DNA of 64,000 bases from Marinobacter sediminum (GCF_016820575.1 NZ_JAEMQH010000001.1:310001-374000); one strand, 5' to 3'; shown: positions 26,011-35,218, numbered from the stretch's first letter. Numbers and translations: made by a program. Notes: a model not told the origin generated them from the sequence alone.

Positions 26011-26781
26011 TTAACAAATGGTTTCGCCGCCGTCGGCTACGATGACTTGGCCGGTTATGTAGGCGCTCGCCTTCGTTGATAAAAAGACCGCCAGGCCGGC
26101 GATGTCGACTGGGTCGCCGATTCTTCTTAGGGGTGTCTTGTCTTCGGCGCGTTTTACCCGGACCGGGTCTTCCCACAGGGCCTTGGCGAAATCGGTTTTG
26201 ATCAGGCCGGGGGCGATGCTGTTGATACGGATGCCTTTCGGGCCCCATTCCACCGCCAGGTTTCGGGCCAGGGCTGCTTCGGCTGCCTTGGATACGCCGT
26301 AGGTTCCAATGGTGGTGTTGCCGCGAATGCCGGCGATGCTGGACAGCAATACCACCGCGCCCTCGCCTTGCTCCGCCATTTGCGGCAGCACCATGTTGGT
26401 GAGCCAGAAGGTGCCTTTGACGTTGGTGTCCATGATCTTGTCCCAGGCCTCGTCGGTCATTTCCGAGGTAGGTCCATACACCGGGTTAGTAGCGGCGTTG
26501 CACACCAGCACGTCGATGGTGCCCCAGGCTTCGTTGGTCTTCTCGACCAGATTCTTGAGGTCTTCCTTCTTGCCAACGTGACAAGGAATGGCAATGGCCT
26601 CATAGCCCTGCTCTTTCAGCTCATTCGCGACTTGCTCACAGGCCTCGGCCTTGCGGCTGGAGATCACCACCTTTGCGCCCAGGCGAGCCATTTCTTCCGC
26701 GATGGAACGGCCAATACCCTTGGTGGAACCAGTAACCAGGGCAACCTTGCCGGTCATATCAAAAAGCGGGTTGTTCATCAT
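26011..26781 (-). CDS. SDR-family oxidoreductase
   Basis: 256 residues, classical short-chain dehydrogenase. Cofactor motif TGSTKGIGRSIA (about 17-28), NAG-equivalent CNAATN, catalytic Ser in LLSSIAG and Tyr-x3-Lys in TYGVSKAAEAAL. It probably oxidises a hydroxyacyl-CoA or reduces a ketone with NAD(P). A GAGG site fits either of the first two ATGs. The gene is isolated between two palindromic repeats in the middle of the kinase/dehydrogenase cluster, and it could interconvert keto and hydroxy acids as LvaD does in the lva pathway (inference). Confidence 0.9.
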   Translation of the reverse strand: MMNNPLFDMTGKVALVTGSTKGIGRSIAEEMARLGAKVVISSRKAEACEQVANELKEQGYEAIAIPCHVGKKEDLKNLVEKTNEAWGTIDVLVCNAATNPVYGPTSEMTDEAWDKIMDTNVKGTFWLTNMVLPQMAEQGEGAVVLLSSIAGIRGNTTIGTYGVSKAAEAALARNLAVEWGPKGIRINSIAPGLIKTDFAKALWEDPVRVKRAEDKTPLRRIGDPVDIAGLAVFLSTKASAYITGQVIVADGGETIC

Positions 26782-26807
26782 TCGATCCTCATGCTCAGAA
26801 GATGGCG

Positions 26808-26915
26808 GAACGCGCGAACAGGGGCCTTCCGGGACTGTGAAAAACAGGGAAGTTTTTCACAAGCCTACAGGGACGTATTAACGGCGTGTCCCGGAAGGCC
26901 CCTGTTTGCGTGTTC
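26808..26915. repeat. Long nested palindromic repeat element between SDR and acyl-CoA dehydrogenase genes
   Basis: Outer arms at 26808-26835 and 26888-26915 are 28 bp with only two mismatches; the shared core is AACAGGGGCCTTCCGGGAC. Inside lies a perfect 10-bp hairpin, TGTGAAAAAC (26836-26845) with GTTTTTCACA (26852-26861). GGGAC at 26870-26874 offers a competing pairing with the 3' arm. No reading frame is present. The structure suggests a dispersed REP/MITE-like element, also able to form strong RNA structure in the leftward transcript. Confidence 0.7.
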
Positions 26916-26945
26916 CCTCGCCCAATGTCTCGGGTCGGGTTCAGA

Positions 26946-28148
26946 TCAGCGGTATTGGCGAAGTTCCAGCTTGGCCACCGAATCCAGATGCACCTCATCC
27001 GGCCCATCCGCCAGCCGCAAAGTGCGAACCTTGGCCCAGGCCGAAGCCAGGAAGGTATCCTGACTGACGCCGGCGCCGCCGTGCACTTGGATAGCACGAT
27101 CAATCACCTTCAGAGCCATGCTCGGGGCAATCACCTTGATCATGGCGATCTCCTGACGGGCCACCTTGTTTCCAACGGTGTCCATCATGTGTGCCGCTTT
27201 CAGGGTCATCAGCCTGGCCTGCTCAATCTCCATGCGACTGCGGGCGATGTCCTTGCGGATGGAATCGAAGCTCGACAAGGGCTTACCAAACGCCTCGCGC
27301 TCATTGGCGCGCTTGCACATGAGTTCCAGCGCCCGCTCGGCCACGCCGATGGTGCGCATGCAGTGGTGAATCCGGCCCGGCCCGAGGCGACCCTGTGCAA
27401 TTTCGAAACCGCGGCCTTCGCCCAGCAGCATGTTGCTGGCCGGTACCCGCACATTGTCGTAGTGAATCTCGGCGTGGCCGTGGGGGGCGTGATCGTAGCC
27501 GAACACCGTCAACGGACGGATCATCTTCACACCCGGGGTATCCAGCGGTACCAGGATCATCGACTGCTGCTGATGCTTGGGCGCGTCCGGATCGGTCTTG
27601 CCCATGACAATGGCAATCTTGGTCGTGGTCGTCATGGCACCGGAAGACCACCACTTGCGACCGTTGATCACATACTCATCGCCCTCGCGACGAATCTCGC
27701 AGGCGATGTTGGTGGCGTCCGAGGAAGCGACATCCGGTTCAGTCATGGAGAAACAGGAGCGGATCTCACCGGCCAGCAGCGGTTTCAGCCACTGTTCCTG
27801 CTGCTCTTCATTGCCGTAGCGGGCAATGGTTTCCATGTTGCCGGTATCCGGCGCGGAGCAGTTGAACACCTCCGGGGCCATTTCGGAACGGCCCATGATT
27901 TCGCACAGATGGGCGTACTCGAAGTTGGTCAGGCCAGCACCCAGGTCACTTTCCGGCAGGAACAGATTCCACAACCCCTCCGCCTTGGCCTTGCTCTTCA
28001 GTTCCTCGATGATCGGCACCGGTGCCCAGCGATTATCCGCCTGCTCAATCTGCTGGTGATGCACGTGCTCGTTTGGATAGATGTGGGCATCCATGAACTC
28101 GGTCAGCTGCGCCTGTAGTGCTTTGACCTTGTCAGACAGTTCAAACAT
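26946..28148 (-). CDS. ACAD10/11-like acyl-CoA dehydrogenase
   Basis: 400 residues from the ATG with a GAGGAAG site; an upstream in-frame extension of 20 codons lacks one. The flavin/substrate motif is [16 protein letters not shown], with [10 protein letters not shown] and [10 protein letters not shown]. In place of the usual YEGT catalytic motif it has [18 protein letters not shown], the ending typical of ACAD10/11 and their bacterial relatives. Those enzymes can act on 4-phosphorylated hydroxyacyl-CoA, eliminating phosphate to give an enoyl-CoA. Neighbouring genes encode a matching phosphotransferase, a thioesterase and SDRs. Confidence 0.9.
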   Translation of the reverse strand: MFELSDKVKALQAQLTEFMDAHIYPNEHVHHQQIEQADNRWAPVPIIEELKSKAKAEGLWNLFLPESDLGAGLTNFEYAHLCEIMGRSEMAPEVFNCSAPDTGNMETIARYGNEEQQEQWLKPLLAGEIRSCFSMTEPDVASSDATNIACEIRREGDEYVINGRKWWSSGAMTTTTKIAIVMGKTDPDAPKHQQQSMILVPLDTPGVKMIRPLTVFGYDHAPHGHAEIHYDNVRVPASNMLLGEGRGFEIAQGRLGPGRIHHCMRTIGVAERALELMCKRANEREAFGKPLSSFDSIRKDIARSRMEIEQARLMTLKAAHMMDTVGNKVARQEIAMIKVIAPSMALKVIDRAIQVHGGAGVSQDTFLASAWAKVRTLRLADGPDEVHLDSVAKLELRQYR

Positions 28149-28182
28149 GTCGACTTCCTCTTTAATAAATCTGGCGTTGATT

Positions 28183-28210
28183 CGGTGAGCCACCGTAGGC
28201 GCGCTCACCG
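28183..28210 (-). terminator. Hairpin between thioesterase and dehydrogenase genes
   Basis: CGGTGAGC and GCTCACCG form an 8-bp stem with a 12-base loop in the 84-bp gap. No T run follows, so it may be a processing or attenuation site within the leftward operon. Confidence 0.3.
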
Positions 28211-28232
28211 GCTTGTTGTTCTTATTCAGTCA

Positions 28233-28673
28233 TCAGATCGGTACACCTTCCGGCTTGTCGCTGCCGGAACGAATTCGGAACGTACCCTCGGCAATGGCCA
28301 GCAGGTTGCCCTGGTCATCGTGGACTTCCCCGGTGCTGTTGAAGATCCGGGTACCACCGGCACGCTTTCGGCCGGTGACGCGAATAACGCCACTCGAGCA
28401 CTGACCGGTGAAAGTGGTGGTCAGCGACAGGGTGATGGCCTTGCGCATGCGGCCTGGATAAGGGCAGTGAGTTCCGGCCTGCGCCATAGCAATATCCAAT
28501 AGTGAGGTCAGCACACCGCCGTGAATCACGCCACCCAGATTCAGGTGCCGGGCCTGGAGTTCCAGCTCAATCACCGCCTCGTTTTCTTCCCAGGAGGCCT
28601 GGCCATACCCCAGCAGGCTGTGAAAACCGGGCAAATCGGTTCCGTTCATCAGATCAGATTCCTCGTGACTCAT
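28233..28673 (-). CDS. PaaI-type hot-dog thioesterase
   Basis: 146 residues. The hot-dog fold with the PaaI motif HGGVLTSLLDIAMAQAG (catalytic Asp and the oxyanion Gly-Gly) indicates hydrolysis of acyl-CoA thioesters, releasing CoA when intermediates accumulate. The start codon overlaps the upstream SDR stop by one base, so the two are translationally coupled, and the ACAD10/11-like gene follows. The product probably acts as a safety valve for the pathway; specificity is unknown. Confidence 0.88.
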   Translation of the reverse strand: MSHEESDLMNGTDLPGFHSLLGYGQASWEENEAVIELELQARHLNLGGVIHGGVLTSLLDIAMAQAGTHCPYPGRMRKAITLSLTTTFTGQCSSGVIRVTGRKRAGGTRIFNSTGEVHDDQGNLLAIAEGTFRIRSGSDKPEGVPI

Positions 28674-29467
28674 CAGACTTTCATCCCGGGCATATTCAGG
28701 GAGGCAGAGTTGCCCCCGTCCACCGGCAGTGCCTGACCGGTGATGTAACTGGCGTCGTCGCTGGCCAGGAACAGAATCGCGGCGGCAATTTCCTCGGGGT
28801 CGCCGTAGCGGCGCAGTTCACAGCGGGAGCCCAGCTTGTGGGCTTTTTCATGGGCACGGGCGTAATCGAACACCGCCTGGGTCATGCCGGTTTCCACCAA
28901 CCCCGGGCAGACCGCATTCACCCGGACATTGTCCCCACCCAGATCACAGGCGGCGGTCATGGTGAGGTTGATCACCCCGGCCTTGGACGCACTGTAGGCG
29001 TTACCGCCGGCGCCGGAGCGCAGCCCTGCCACCGATGCGGTATTCACGATCGAGCCCAGCTTCCGGGCCTGCATGTGCGGCGCGGTGTGCTTGATCAGCA
29101 ACATGGAGCCGATCAGGTTCACTGACAGAACCTGATCCCACTCTGCGCGCTCGTTATCTGTAACAGGGGGATGGCTACCCTGGGAGCTGGCAATACCGGC
29201 GATGTTGCACAAAACATCAACCTGACCAAAGTGCGCCAGGGTCTCATCCACCAGGGCTTTGACCTGGGCTTCGTCGGCCACGTCCACCACCCGGCGCAGA
29301 CACTCGGCCCCTTCCGGCAGGCGGTTTTCGGTATCCAGCAAGCCAGCATCGGACACATCCGCCAGCACCACCCGGGCACCTTCGCGCGCTAGACGCAACG
29401 CGGTAGCACGACCTATACCACTGCCGGCACCGGTGACGATGGCAACCCGGTTATCGAAACGCGCCAT
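28673..29467 (-). CDS. SDR-family oxidoreductase
   Basis: 264 residues. The N-terminal motif TGAGSGIGRATALRLA, the NIAG segment, catalytic Ser in NTASVAG and Tyr-x3-Lys in YSASKAG are intact. The C-terminal LPVDGGNSASLN is typical of the classical family. A 3-hydroxyacyl-CoA or other secondary alcohol is the likely substrate. It is the first gene of the leftward SDR-thioesterase-ACAD unit and is divergent from the AMP-ligase gene at 29.6 kb; the 143-bp gap holds both promoters. Confidence 0.9.
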   Translation of the reverse strand: MARFDNRVAIVTGAGSGIGRATALRLAREGARVVLADVSDAGLLDTENRLPEGAECLRRVVDVADEAQVKALVDETLAHFGQVDVLCNIAGIASSQGSHPPVTDNERAEWDQVLSVNLIGSMLLIKHTAPHMQARKLGSIVNTASVAGLRSGAGGNAYSASKAGVINLTMTAACDLGGDNVRVNAVCPGLVETGMTQAVFDYARAHEKAHKLGSRCELRRYGDPEEIAAAILFLASDDASYITGQALPVDGGNSASLNMPGMKV

Positions 29468-29610
29468 GCAGTTCGCTCCTCAATATTGGCTTGTTGTTGT
29501 CATTGTGCTTCTAGCGTTCGCTTTAATTTGTCACGCCTTCCGGTTTTGAGTCAATATATTCGAAAGGTAATTTCACTAGATAAAACACCATAGCACCGGA
29601 GTGACCAAAA

Positions 29611-31215
29611 ATGAAAAATAATGTGAGTTCGATGTCGGTCTATGCACCAACCTATCCGGACGAGGTTTTCGAGTCGATCGGCCAGCAGATCCAACAACAC
29701 GCCCGCGAGCGTGGTGACCACACCGCACTGATCACCGACCAGACGGCCATCAGCTGGCGCACACTGCTCACCCAGGTCAATCAGATTGCCAACCGGCTGC
29801 GAGCCGAGGGCCTGCAAACCGGCGACTCGGTCGCGGCCCTGTCGGAGAACAGCGCCAACTACGTCGCTTTATACCTGGGCACACTGGTGGCAGGCGGCTG
29901 CATGGTGCCGCTATCGGGTATGGCCAGTCCGGAGGCACTGGCAGCGATGCTTGCGGACTGTGAGGCCCGATTCCTATTCGTGTCCTCGAAAAACCGGGAC
30001 CTGCTGTCGGATTTCCGGCCTCAGCTGACGAACCTGTCCGATAACCAGATCCTGGCGCTCGATGAAGGACAGGCAGGCATTGGCCAGTACCTGGGCGACT
30101 GGCTATCAGGTGCCTCTGCAGCAGCAGATCCGGCGGAGGTGACCCTGGACGATGCCTTCAACATTATTTACAGCTCTGGCACTACCGGCACCCCCAAGGG
30201 CATCCTGCACGATTACCGGTTCCGCCAGCGCCAGATGGCGCGCATGAGTCGGTTCGGGCTGGACGGTGATGCCATCAACCTGGTGTCCACCCCGCTGTAC
30301 TCCAACACCACGCTGGTGTCGGTGCTGCCAACCCTGTTCTACGGCGGCACCCTGGTGCTGATGCCGAAATTCGATGCCCGCCGATTCCTTGAGCTGGCCG
30401 AGCGCCACCGGGTGACCCACGCCATGCTGGTGCCGGTGCAGTACCAGCGCATTCTGGCTGACCCCGACTTCGATCGTTTTGATCTGTCCAGCTTCAAGCT
30501 CAAGCTGTGCACCAGCGCTCCGCTTCGGGCCGAAGTCATCGCCGACGCCATGGCCCGCTGGCCGGGCAACATCCGGGAAGTCTATGGCCTCACCGAGGGT
30601 GGCATTTCGACCTGCCTGGATTGCGCCGCCTACCCGGACAAGTGGGAGTCGGTCGGGCTGCCCACCGAGGGCGCCCAGGTAAGGGTTATCGACGACCAGG
30701 GCCATGAGCTGCCCCAGGGGGAGATTGGTGAGATTGTCGGGCGCGCCATTTCCATGATGCGCGGCTACGTGAACCGGCCCGAGCAGACCGCCGAGATGCT
30801 GTGGACCAGCCCCGACGGCGAGGTGTTCTATCGCAGTGGCGACATGGGGCGGATCGATGAGGACGGTTTCATTTATATTCTGGACCGCCGCAAGGACATG
30901 ATTATTTCCGGCGGCTTCAACATCTATGCGGTGGATCTGGAGCAGGCCCTTCTGGCCCACCCGGCGATCGCGGATGCCGCGGTGATTGGCATTCCCAGCG
31001 AACACTGGGGCGAAACGCCGCTGGGGCTGGTGGTTCGCAAGCCGGGCCACAACGAGAGCGAAGCCAGCATCCTGGAATGGGCCAATGCCCGGCTGGGCAA
31101 GTCCCAGCGTCTAGCCGCCATTGAAGTGCGGGACGAACTGCCCCGCTCCACCATCGGCAAGGTCCTCAAGCGGGAACTGCGCGCGCCCTACTGGAACAAG
31201 AGCCCGCAAGCCTAG
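29611..31215 (+). CDS. AMP-dependent acyl-CoA synthetase
   Basis: 534 residues. Class I adenylate-forming domain order: YSSGTTGTPKG phosphate loop (about 190), VYGLTEGG, YRSGDMGRIDEDGFIY, the hinge DRRKDMIISGGFNIY and PRSTIGKVLKREL with the C-terminal lysine. It activates a carboxylate to an acyl-CoA. It differs clearly from the ligase at 22.3 kb, so the locus has two activation enzymes and perhaps two substrates. A GGAGTGA site precedes the ATG. It converges on the enoyl-CoA hydratase gene with 21 bp between. Confidence 0.9.
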   Translation: MKNNVSSMSVYAPTYPDEVFESIGQQIQQHARERGDHTALITDQTAISWRTLLTQVNQIANRLRAEGLQTGDSVAALSENSANYVALYLGTLVAGGCMVPLSGMASPEALAAMLADCEARFLFVSSKNRDLLSDFRPQLTNLSDNQILALDEGQAGIGQYLGDWLSGASAAADPAEVTLDDAFNIIYSSGTTGTPKGILHDYRFRQRQMARMSRFGLDGDAINLVSTPLYSNTTLVSVLPTLFYGGTLVLMPKFDARRFLELAERHRVTHAMLVPVQYQRILADPDFDRFDLSSFKLKLCTSAPLRAEVIADAMARWPGNIREVYGLTEGGISTCLDCAAYPDKWESVGLPTEGAQVRVIDDQGHELPQGEIGEIVGRAISMMRGYVNRPEQTAEMLWTSPDGEVFYRSGDMGRIDEDGFIYILDRRKDMIISGGFNIYAVDLEQALLAHPAIADAAVIGIPSEHWGETPLGLVVRKPGHNESEASILEWANARLGKSQRLAAIEVRDELPRSTIGKVLKRELRAPYWNKSPQA

Positions 31216-31236
31216 CCGCTCGGGCGCTCTCCAGGA

Positions 31237-31977
31237 TCAGCGCCGCGACAGACGGTTCAGCGCGGCCTGACAGTCCTCGGACCGGAGCCTTTCGGAGAAA
31301 ATTTCCCGCTCCCGTTCGAGAGCCTGTTTGATCTGGTCGCGCCAGGGTGCGCGCATCAGCCGCTTGCTGGCACGCAGGGCGTCCCTGGGCTTGCCGGCAA
31401 GCCGTGTCGCCTGGGCCAGGGCCTCGTCCAGCGCTGCGCCATCATCCACCACTTTACTGGCCAGCCCGCACTCGCAGGCTTCGGCGCCGTTCAGCACCTC
31501 GCCCATCAGTAACAGGTCGGCAGCCCGGCGAGCGCCCAAGTGCAGAGGCATGGTCACGGTGGAAGCCGCTTCAGGCACCAGACCCAGATCCACGAACGCG
31601 GTCTTAAAGGTAGCGCTGCGGCCGGTGATCACCGAATCACAATGCAGCAGCAAGGTTGTGCCAATACCAATCGCCAATCCCTCTACCGCCACAATAACCG
31701 GGGTATCGCAGTCCATTAAGGCCTCTATAAAGGCCAGCCCCGCCGATGGCTTGGGATTGGCATCGGTGGCACGGGCCCGGAAGTCGTCCAGGTCATTGCC
31801 GGCGGTAAACACCCCCCCGGCGCCAGAGAGCACAATGGCGCTGACCTCTGTATCCTGATTGGCCCTGGTGACTGCCTCGGCAAGATCGTTGTACATACTG
31901 CGGGTGAGGGCGTTCTTCTTTTCCGGACGATTAATTACCAGGTGAAGTACTCCGCCAGACTGCTGGGCATCGATCAT
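31237..31977 (-). CDS. Enoyl-CoA hydratase/isomerase family protein
   Basis: 246 residues, stand-alone crotonase. The oxyanion motif reads AGNDLDDF, with AVEGLAIGIGTTLLLHCD and AFVDLGLVPEAAST. One of the usual catalytic glutamates is replaced (IGIG in place of GGG-x-E), while LVPEA retains the other. This pattern is closer to enoyl-CoA isomerases (delta3-delta2) or PaaG-like enzymes than to true hydratases. AGGATAG precedes the ATG. It is divergent from the TRAP transporter operon. Confidence 0.85.
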   Translation of the reverse strand: MIDAQQSGGVLHLVINRPEKKNALTRSMYNDLAEAVTRANQDTEVSAIVLSGAGGVFTAGNDLDDFRARATDANPKPSAGLAFIEALMDCDTPVIVAVEGLAIGIGTTLLLHCDSVITGRSATFKTAFVDLGLVPEAASTVTMPLHLGARRAADLLLMGEVLNGAEACECGLASKVVDDGAALDEALAQATRLAGKPRDALRASKRLMRAPWRDQIKQALEREREIFSERLRSEDCQAALNRLSRR

Positions 31978-32139
31978 TGGACTATCCTGTCTGAAGATTA
32001 ATCACGAGTTGTGGCTAAACATCCTATTGCAAAAGACCAATCTTGTGATAGATTCAGAGAACATAAATTCACCCTGCAGTCGTCAGTTCTGCACAGTGAA
32101 ACTAAAAACAAAATGAATACAACAATCATGAGGTCTGCC

Positions 32140-33186
32140 ATGAACCTGTTCGCAAACGCTCGCAAGAGTCTGACCGTATACGCCTCGGCGTTAACTCTGG
32201 GCATCTCTGCTGCGCTGAGCGCAGCACCAGCCGCCGCCCAGGACACTTACACCTGGAAGGTCCAGTCACACTGGCCCGGCTCCAGCAGCTCTTACACTGA
32301 CAGTTTGATGCGCTTGCAGCGGGTTCTGGACGAACGCACCGATGGCCGCCTGCAGCTGAAGCTCTACGAAGCCGGCGCCCTGTTCAAATCCAAAGAGATT
32401 TTCAACGCCGTCAGCCGTGGCATTCTGGAGATGGGCACCATCTCGCCGGCTTACGCTCAAGACAAGGTATCGCTGGCGGGCATCGCCTCTGGCCTGCCGT
32501 TCGCGTTCCGCAACGTCTGGGAAGCGGCCTATTTCCATCAGAACCTGGGCTTTGAGCAAATGCTCCGCGAAGAAGCCGCCGAACACAACGTGTACTGGGC
32601 GACCGACAAGGTCTACCCCACCGAGATGGTGGTTAAACAGCCCATCAACAACTGGGATGATTTTACCCGTTTGAAGATCCGCTCCTCAGGCGCGCTGCAG
32701 ACCTTCCTGACCGAAGCCGGTGCTGCCGCCTCCTACATCCCGGGCAGCGAACTCTACTCTGCCCTGGATTCCGGCATTGTTGACGGCGCCCATTGGGGTG
32801 CTTCACAGGGCGCCTCCAGCATGGGGCTGTACGAAGTGGCCAAGTACCACGTGCAGCCAGCCCTGAACATTGCCGGCACCGACGCCATCATCGTCAGCCA
32901 GAAGGCGCTCGATAAGCTGCCGGAAGACATGCAGAAGATCGTCAAGGACGCGCTGAGCGAGCAGTTCTGGGTTCGCACCAACGAGTACCTGTACAAAGAG
33001 CGCATCACCCTGGCCAAGGCCATTGCCGAGCAGGGCGTTGAGGTTAACGTGCTGCCGGACGAGGTCCAGAACAAGCTGGTGCAGACCGCCCAAGCCATGT
33101 GGGACGAAGAGGGCAAGCGCAGCGACAACGCCAAGAAAGCTCTGGACATGCTGAAGAGCTATCTCTCGGAGCTTGGCTACCTCTAA
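32140..33186 (+). CDS. dctP: TRAP transporter substrate-binding protein, DctP family
   Basis: 348 residues. It captures an organic acid in the periplasm for the DctQM permease. The signal peptide ends AAPAAAQ near residue 34. The mature protein has the DctP fold, including the conserved arginine segment LKIRSSG that binds the ligand carboxylate. The sequence is nearer to alpha-keto acid or dicarboxylate binders than to sialic acid ones, but the ligand is unproven. Three in-frame ATGs occur; the one at 32140 has GAGG six bases upstream and yields a standard leader. A hairpin follows the gene, which may raise its level over the permeases. Confidence 0.9.
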   Translation: MNLFANARKSLTVYASALTLGISAALSAAPAAAQDTYTWKVQSHWPGSSSSYTDSLMRLQRVLDERTDGRLQLKLYEAGALFKSKEIFNAVSRGILEMGTISPAYAQDKVSLAGIASGLPFAFRNVWEAAYFHQNLGFEQMLREEAAEHNVYWATDKVYPTEMVVKQPINNWDDFTRLKIRSSGALQTFLTEAGAAASYIPGSELYSALDSGIVDGAHWGASQGASSMGLYEVAKYHVQPALNIAGTDAIIVSQKALDKLPEDMQKIVKDALSEQFWVRTNEYLYKERITLAKAIAEQGVEVNVLPDEVQNKLVQTAQAMWDEEGKRSDNAKKALDMLKSYLSELGYL

Positions 33187-33209
33187 AGCGGGTTAACCAG
33201 CACCTTGCA

Positions 33210-33236
33210 GGCCGGAGTGTTTCGACTCCGGCCTTT
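33210..33236 (+). terminator. Intercistronic hairpin after dctP
   Basis: GGCCGGAGT and ACTCCGGCC form a perfect 9-bp stem with a six-base loop, followed by TTT. It lies in the 88-bp gap before dctQ, so it probably acts as a partial terminator or mRNA-stabilising end that makes binding protein more abundant than permease. Confidence 0.6.
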
Positions 33237-33274
33237 CCGTACCAAATACAGTCACCGTCCTTCCGGAGAATGCC

Positions 33275-33820
33275 ATGAGTGTGCTGAGTGCATTCATGAG
33301 AGGGGTTACCCGTCTCAACGACTTTGTCGGGCGCTGGATAGCCCTGCTCATTTTTGCGATGTTCGCGTTCCTGCTGTTGGAAGTAGGTTTTCGCTACCTG
33401 CTGAACGCCCCAACGGTGTGGACCAATGAGTTCACCCAGATGCTGTTCGGCATCTACGCGGTCATGTCCGGTGGCTACATCATGGCGCACCGGGGCCACG
33501 TGAATGTCGACCTGCTGCACTCTCACCTGAAGCCGCGCAAGCGAGCGATGCTGGACCTGTTCACCTCGGTGATTTTCTTCATTTTCACCTTGGCCCTGCT
33601 CTGGTTCGGGATCGATATGGCCCAGGAGTCCATCTCCAGCTGGGAGACCTCCTATTCGGCCTGGAACCCGCCCATCTGGCCCGTAAAACTGGCGATCCCT
33701 CTCGGGACTGGTCTGTTGGTGCTGCAGGGACTGGTCAAACTACTGGAAGACATTGCCATAGCCTTCAACCTGGATTACTACACGCCGGATCAGGGCGAGC
33801 CTGAGGGAGAACAGTTGTGA
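33275..33820 (+). CDS. dctQ: TRAP transporter small permease, DctQ family
   Basis: 181 residues with four transmembrane helices (about 22-44, 52-70, 92-112 and 132-152). The pattern GRWIALLIFAMFAFLLLEVGFRY and WTNEFTQMLFGIY is typical of DctQ. It pairs with DctM in the inner membrane. Its last bases overlap the dctM start (GTGA), coupling translation. It is the second gene of a complete DctPQM set that uses an ion gradient rather than ATP. Confidence 0.92.
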   Translation: MSVLSAFMRGVTRLNDFVGRWIALLIFAMFAFLLLEVGFRYLLNAPTVWTNEFTQMLFGIYAVMSGGYIMAHRGHVNVDLLHSHLKPRKRAMLDLFTSVIFFIFTLALLWFGIDMAQESISSWETSYSAWNPPIWPVKLAIPLGTGLLVLQGLVKLLEDIAIAFNLDYYTPDQGEPEGEQL

Positions 33821-35127
33821 GTATTGAAGTCCTGACCCTGATGTTCTTCGCAGCACTGCTGTTCTTCCTGCTATTGGGCCTGCCGCTGGCATTCGTGCTG
33901 GGCGGCGTGTCGGTGGTGTTCCTGTATTTCACCTGGGGCTTCGACTCCTTCTACATGGTCGCCTCCCAGATCTGGGGCACCATGGGCAGCTTTACCCTGG
34001 TGGCCATCCCTCTGTTCGTGTTCATGGCCATGATCCTGGAGCGCACCGGCGTGGCCCGGGATCTGTACCGCATGATGCACCTCTGGTGCGGCGGCCTCCG
34101 GGGCGGCCTGGCCTTAGGCACCCTCGGTATCTGCGCGGTATTCGCCGCCATGGTGGGCATCAGTGGCGCCGCGGTTGTCGCCATGGGCACCATTGCCCTG
34201 CCCTCCATGCTGGAGCGCGGCTACGACAAGAGCATGGCGCTGGGCGTGATCAACACCGGTGGTGGCTGGGGCATCCTGATTCCTCCCAGCATCCTGATGA
34301 TTCTGTACGCGCTGATCACCGGCGTATCCGTGGGCAAGATGTTCGCGGCCGGCATCATGCCGGGTGTTCTGCTGATGGTACTCACCGCGATCTACATCAT
34401 TGTGCGCTGCCATCTGCAGCCGGAACTGGCGCCGGCACTGCCGGAAGAAGAACGGGCCAGCTGGCCGGAAAAATTCCGGGCCCTGCGGGCAGTTCTGCTG
34501 CCGATCGGTGTTGTCATTATGGTGCTGGGCTCAATCATCGGGGGCATCACCACGCCGACCGAAGCCGCCGCCATGGGTGTTCTCGGTGCGCTGATCTCGG
34601 CCGCGGTTTATCGCCAGTTCAAATGGAGCGTGCTGCAGGAAGCGGCCATCCGCACCTTCAAGCTGACCGGCATGATCATGTGGATCCTGTTTGCCGCTCA
34701 CGCCTTCAGCGCCGCCTATCAGAGCATGGGCGCCCAAGAGCTGATCGAAAGCCTGATGAACATGATCCCGGGTGGTCCCTGGGGCATCATCATTGCGATG
34801 ATGGTGATTGTGTTCTTGCTGGCCATGGTTCTGGACCCGGTCGGTATCATGCTGATCACGCTGCCGGTGTTCATGCCGATTGTTGAAAGCCTCGGGTTCG
34901 ACCCGATCTGGTTCGGCATCCTGTTCGTGATCAACATGGAAATTGGCTACATGACGCCGCCTTTCGGATTCAATCTGTTCTACCTGAAAGGCATCGTGCC
35001 GCCAGGCATCACCATGGGCGATATCTACCGATCCATCGTTCCGTTCGTGTTGGTGGAGATCGTTGGCCTCGGCTTGATCATGGTGTTCCCGGAAATTGCC
35101 ACCTGGTTGCCGGATCTCTTCTTCTGA
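33817..35127 (+). CDS. dctM: TRAP transporter large permease, DctM family
   Basis: 436 residues, about 12 transmembrane helices. DctM signatures include GISGAAVVAMGTIALPSMLERGYDKS-type loops, GGGWGILIPPSI and PVGIMLITLPVFMPIVESLG. It forms the translocation path of the transporter. Translation starts at GTG overlapping the dctQ stop by 4 bp. A hairpin terminator follows 92 bases after the stop. Organic-acid uptake next to a large acyl-CoA cluster suggests the transporter supplies that pathway. Confidence 0.93.
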   Translation: MSIEVLTLMFFAALLFFLLLGLPLAFVLGGVSVVFLYFTWGFDSFYMVASQIWGTMGSFTLVAIPLFVFMAMILERTGVARDLYRMMHLWCGGLRGGLALGTLGICAVFAAMVGISGAAVVAMGTIALPSMLERGYDKSMALGVINTGGGWGILIPPSILMILYALITGVSVGKMFAAGIMPGVLLMVLTAIYIIVRCHLQPELAPALPEEERASWPEKFRALRAVLLPIGVVIMVLGSIIGGITTPTEAAAMGVLGALISAAVYRQFKWSVLQEAAIRTFKLTGMIMWILFAAHAFSAAYQSMGAQELIESLMNMIPGGPWGIIIAMMVIVFLLAMVLDPVGIMLITLPVFMPIVESLGFDPIWFGILFVINMEIGYMTPPFGFNLFYLKGIVPPGITMGDIYRSIVPFVLVEIVGLGLIMVFPEIATWLPDLFF

Positions 35128-35218
35128 CCCGGTCCGGAGTCTGCTGAGCCTGCGGTGATTCGTAAGACGGATCCGGCAGGCTGGCAGATTCACACTTCAG
35201 GGATTACTCTCAGATAAA

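Noticed and set aside
26808-26915. CRISPR array or IS end
   Set aside because: There is one inverted structure, not direct repeats with spacers, and no transposase gene or target duplication is visible.
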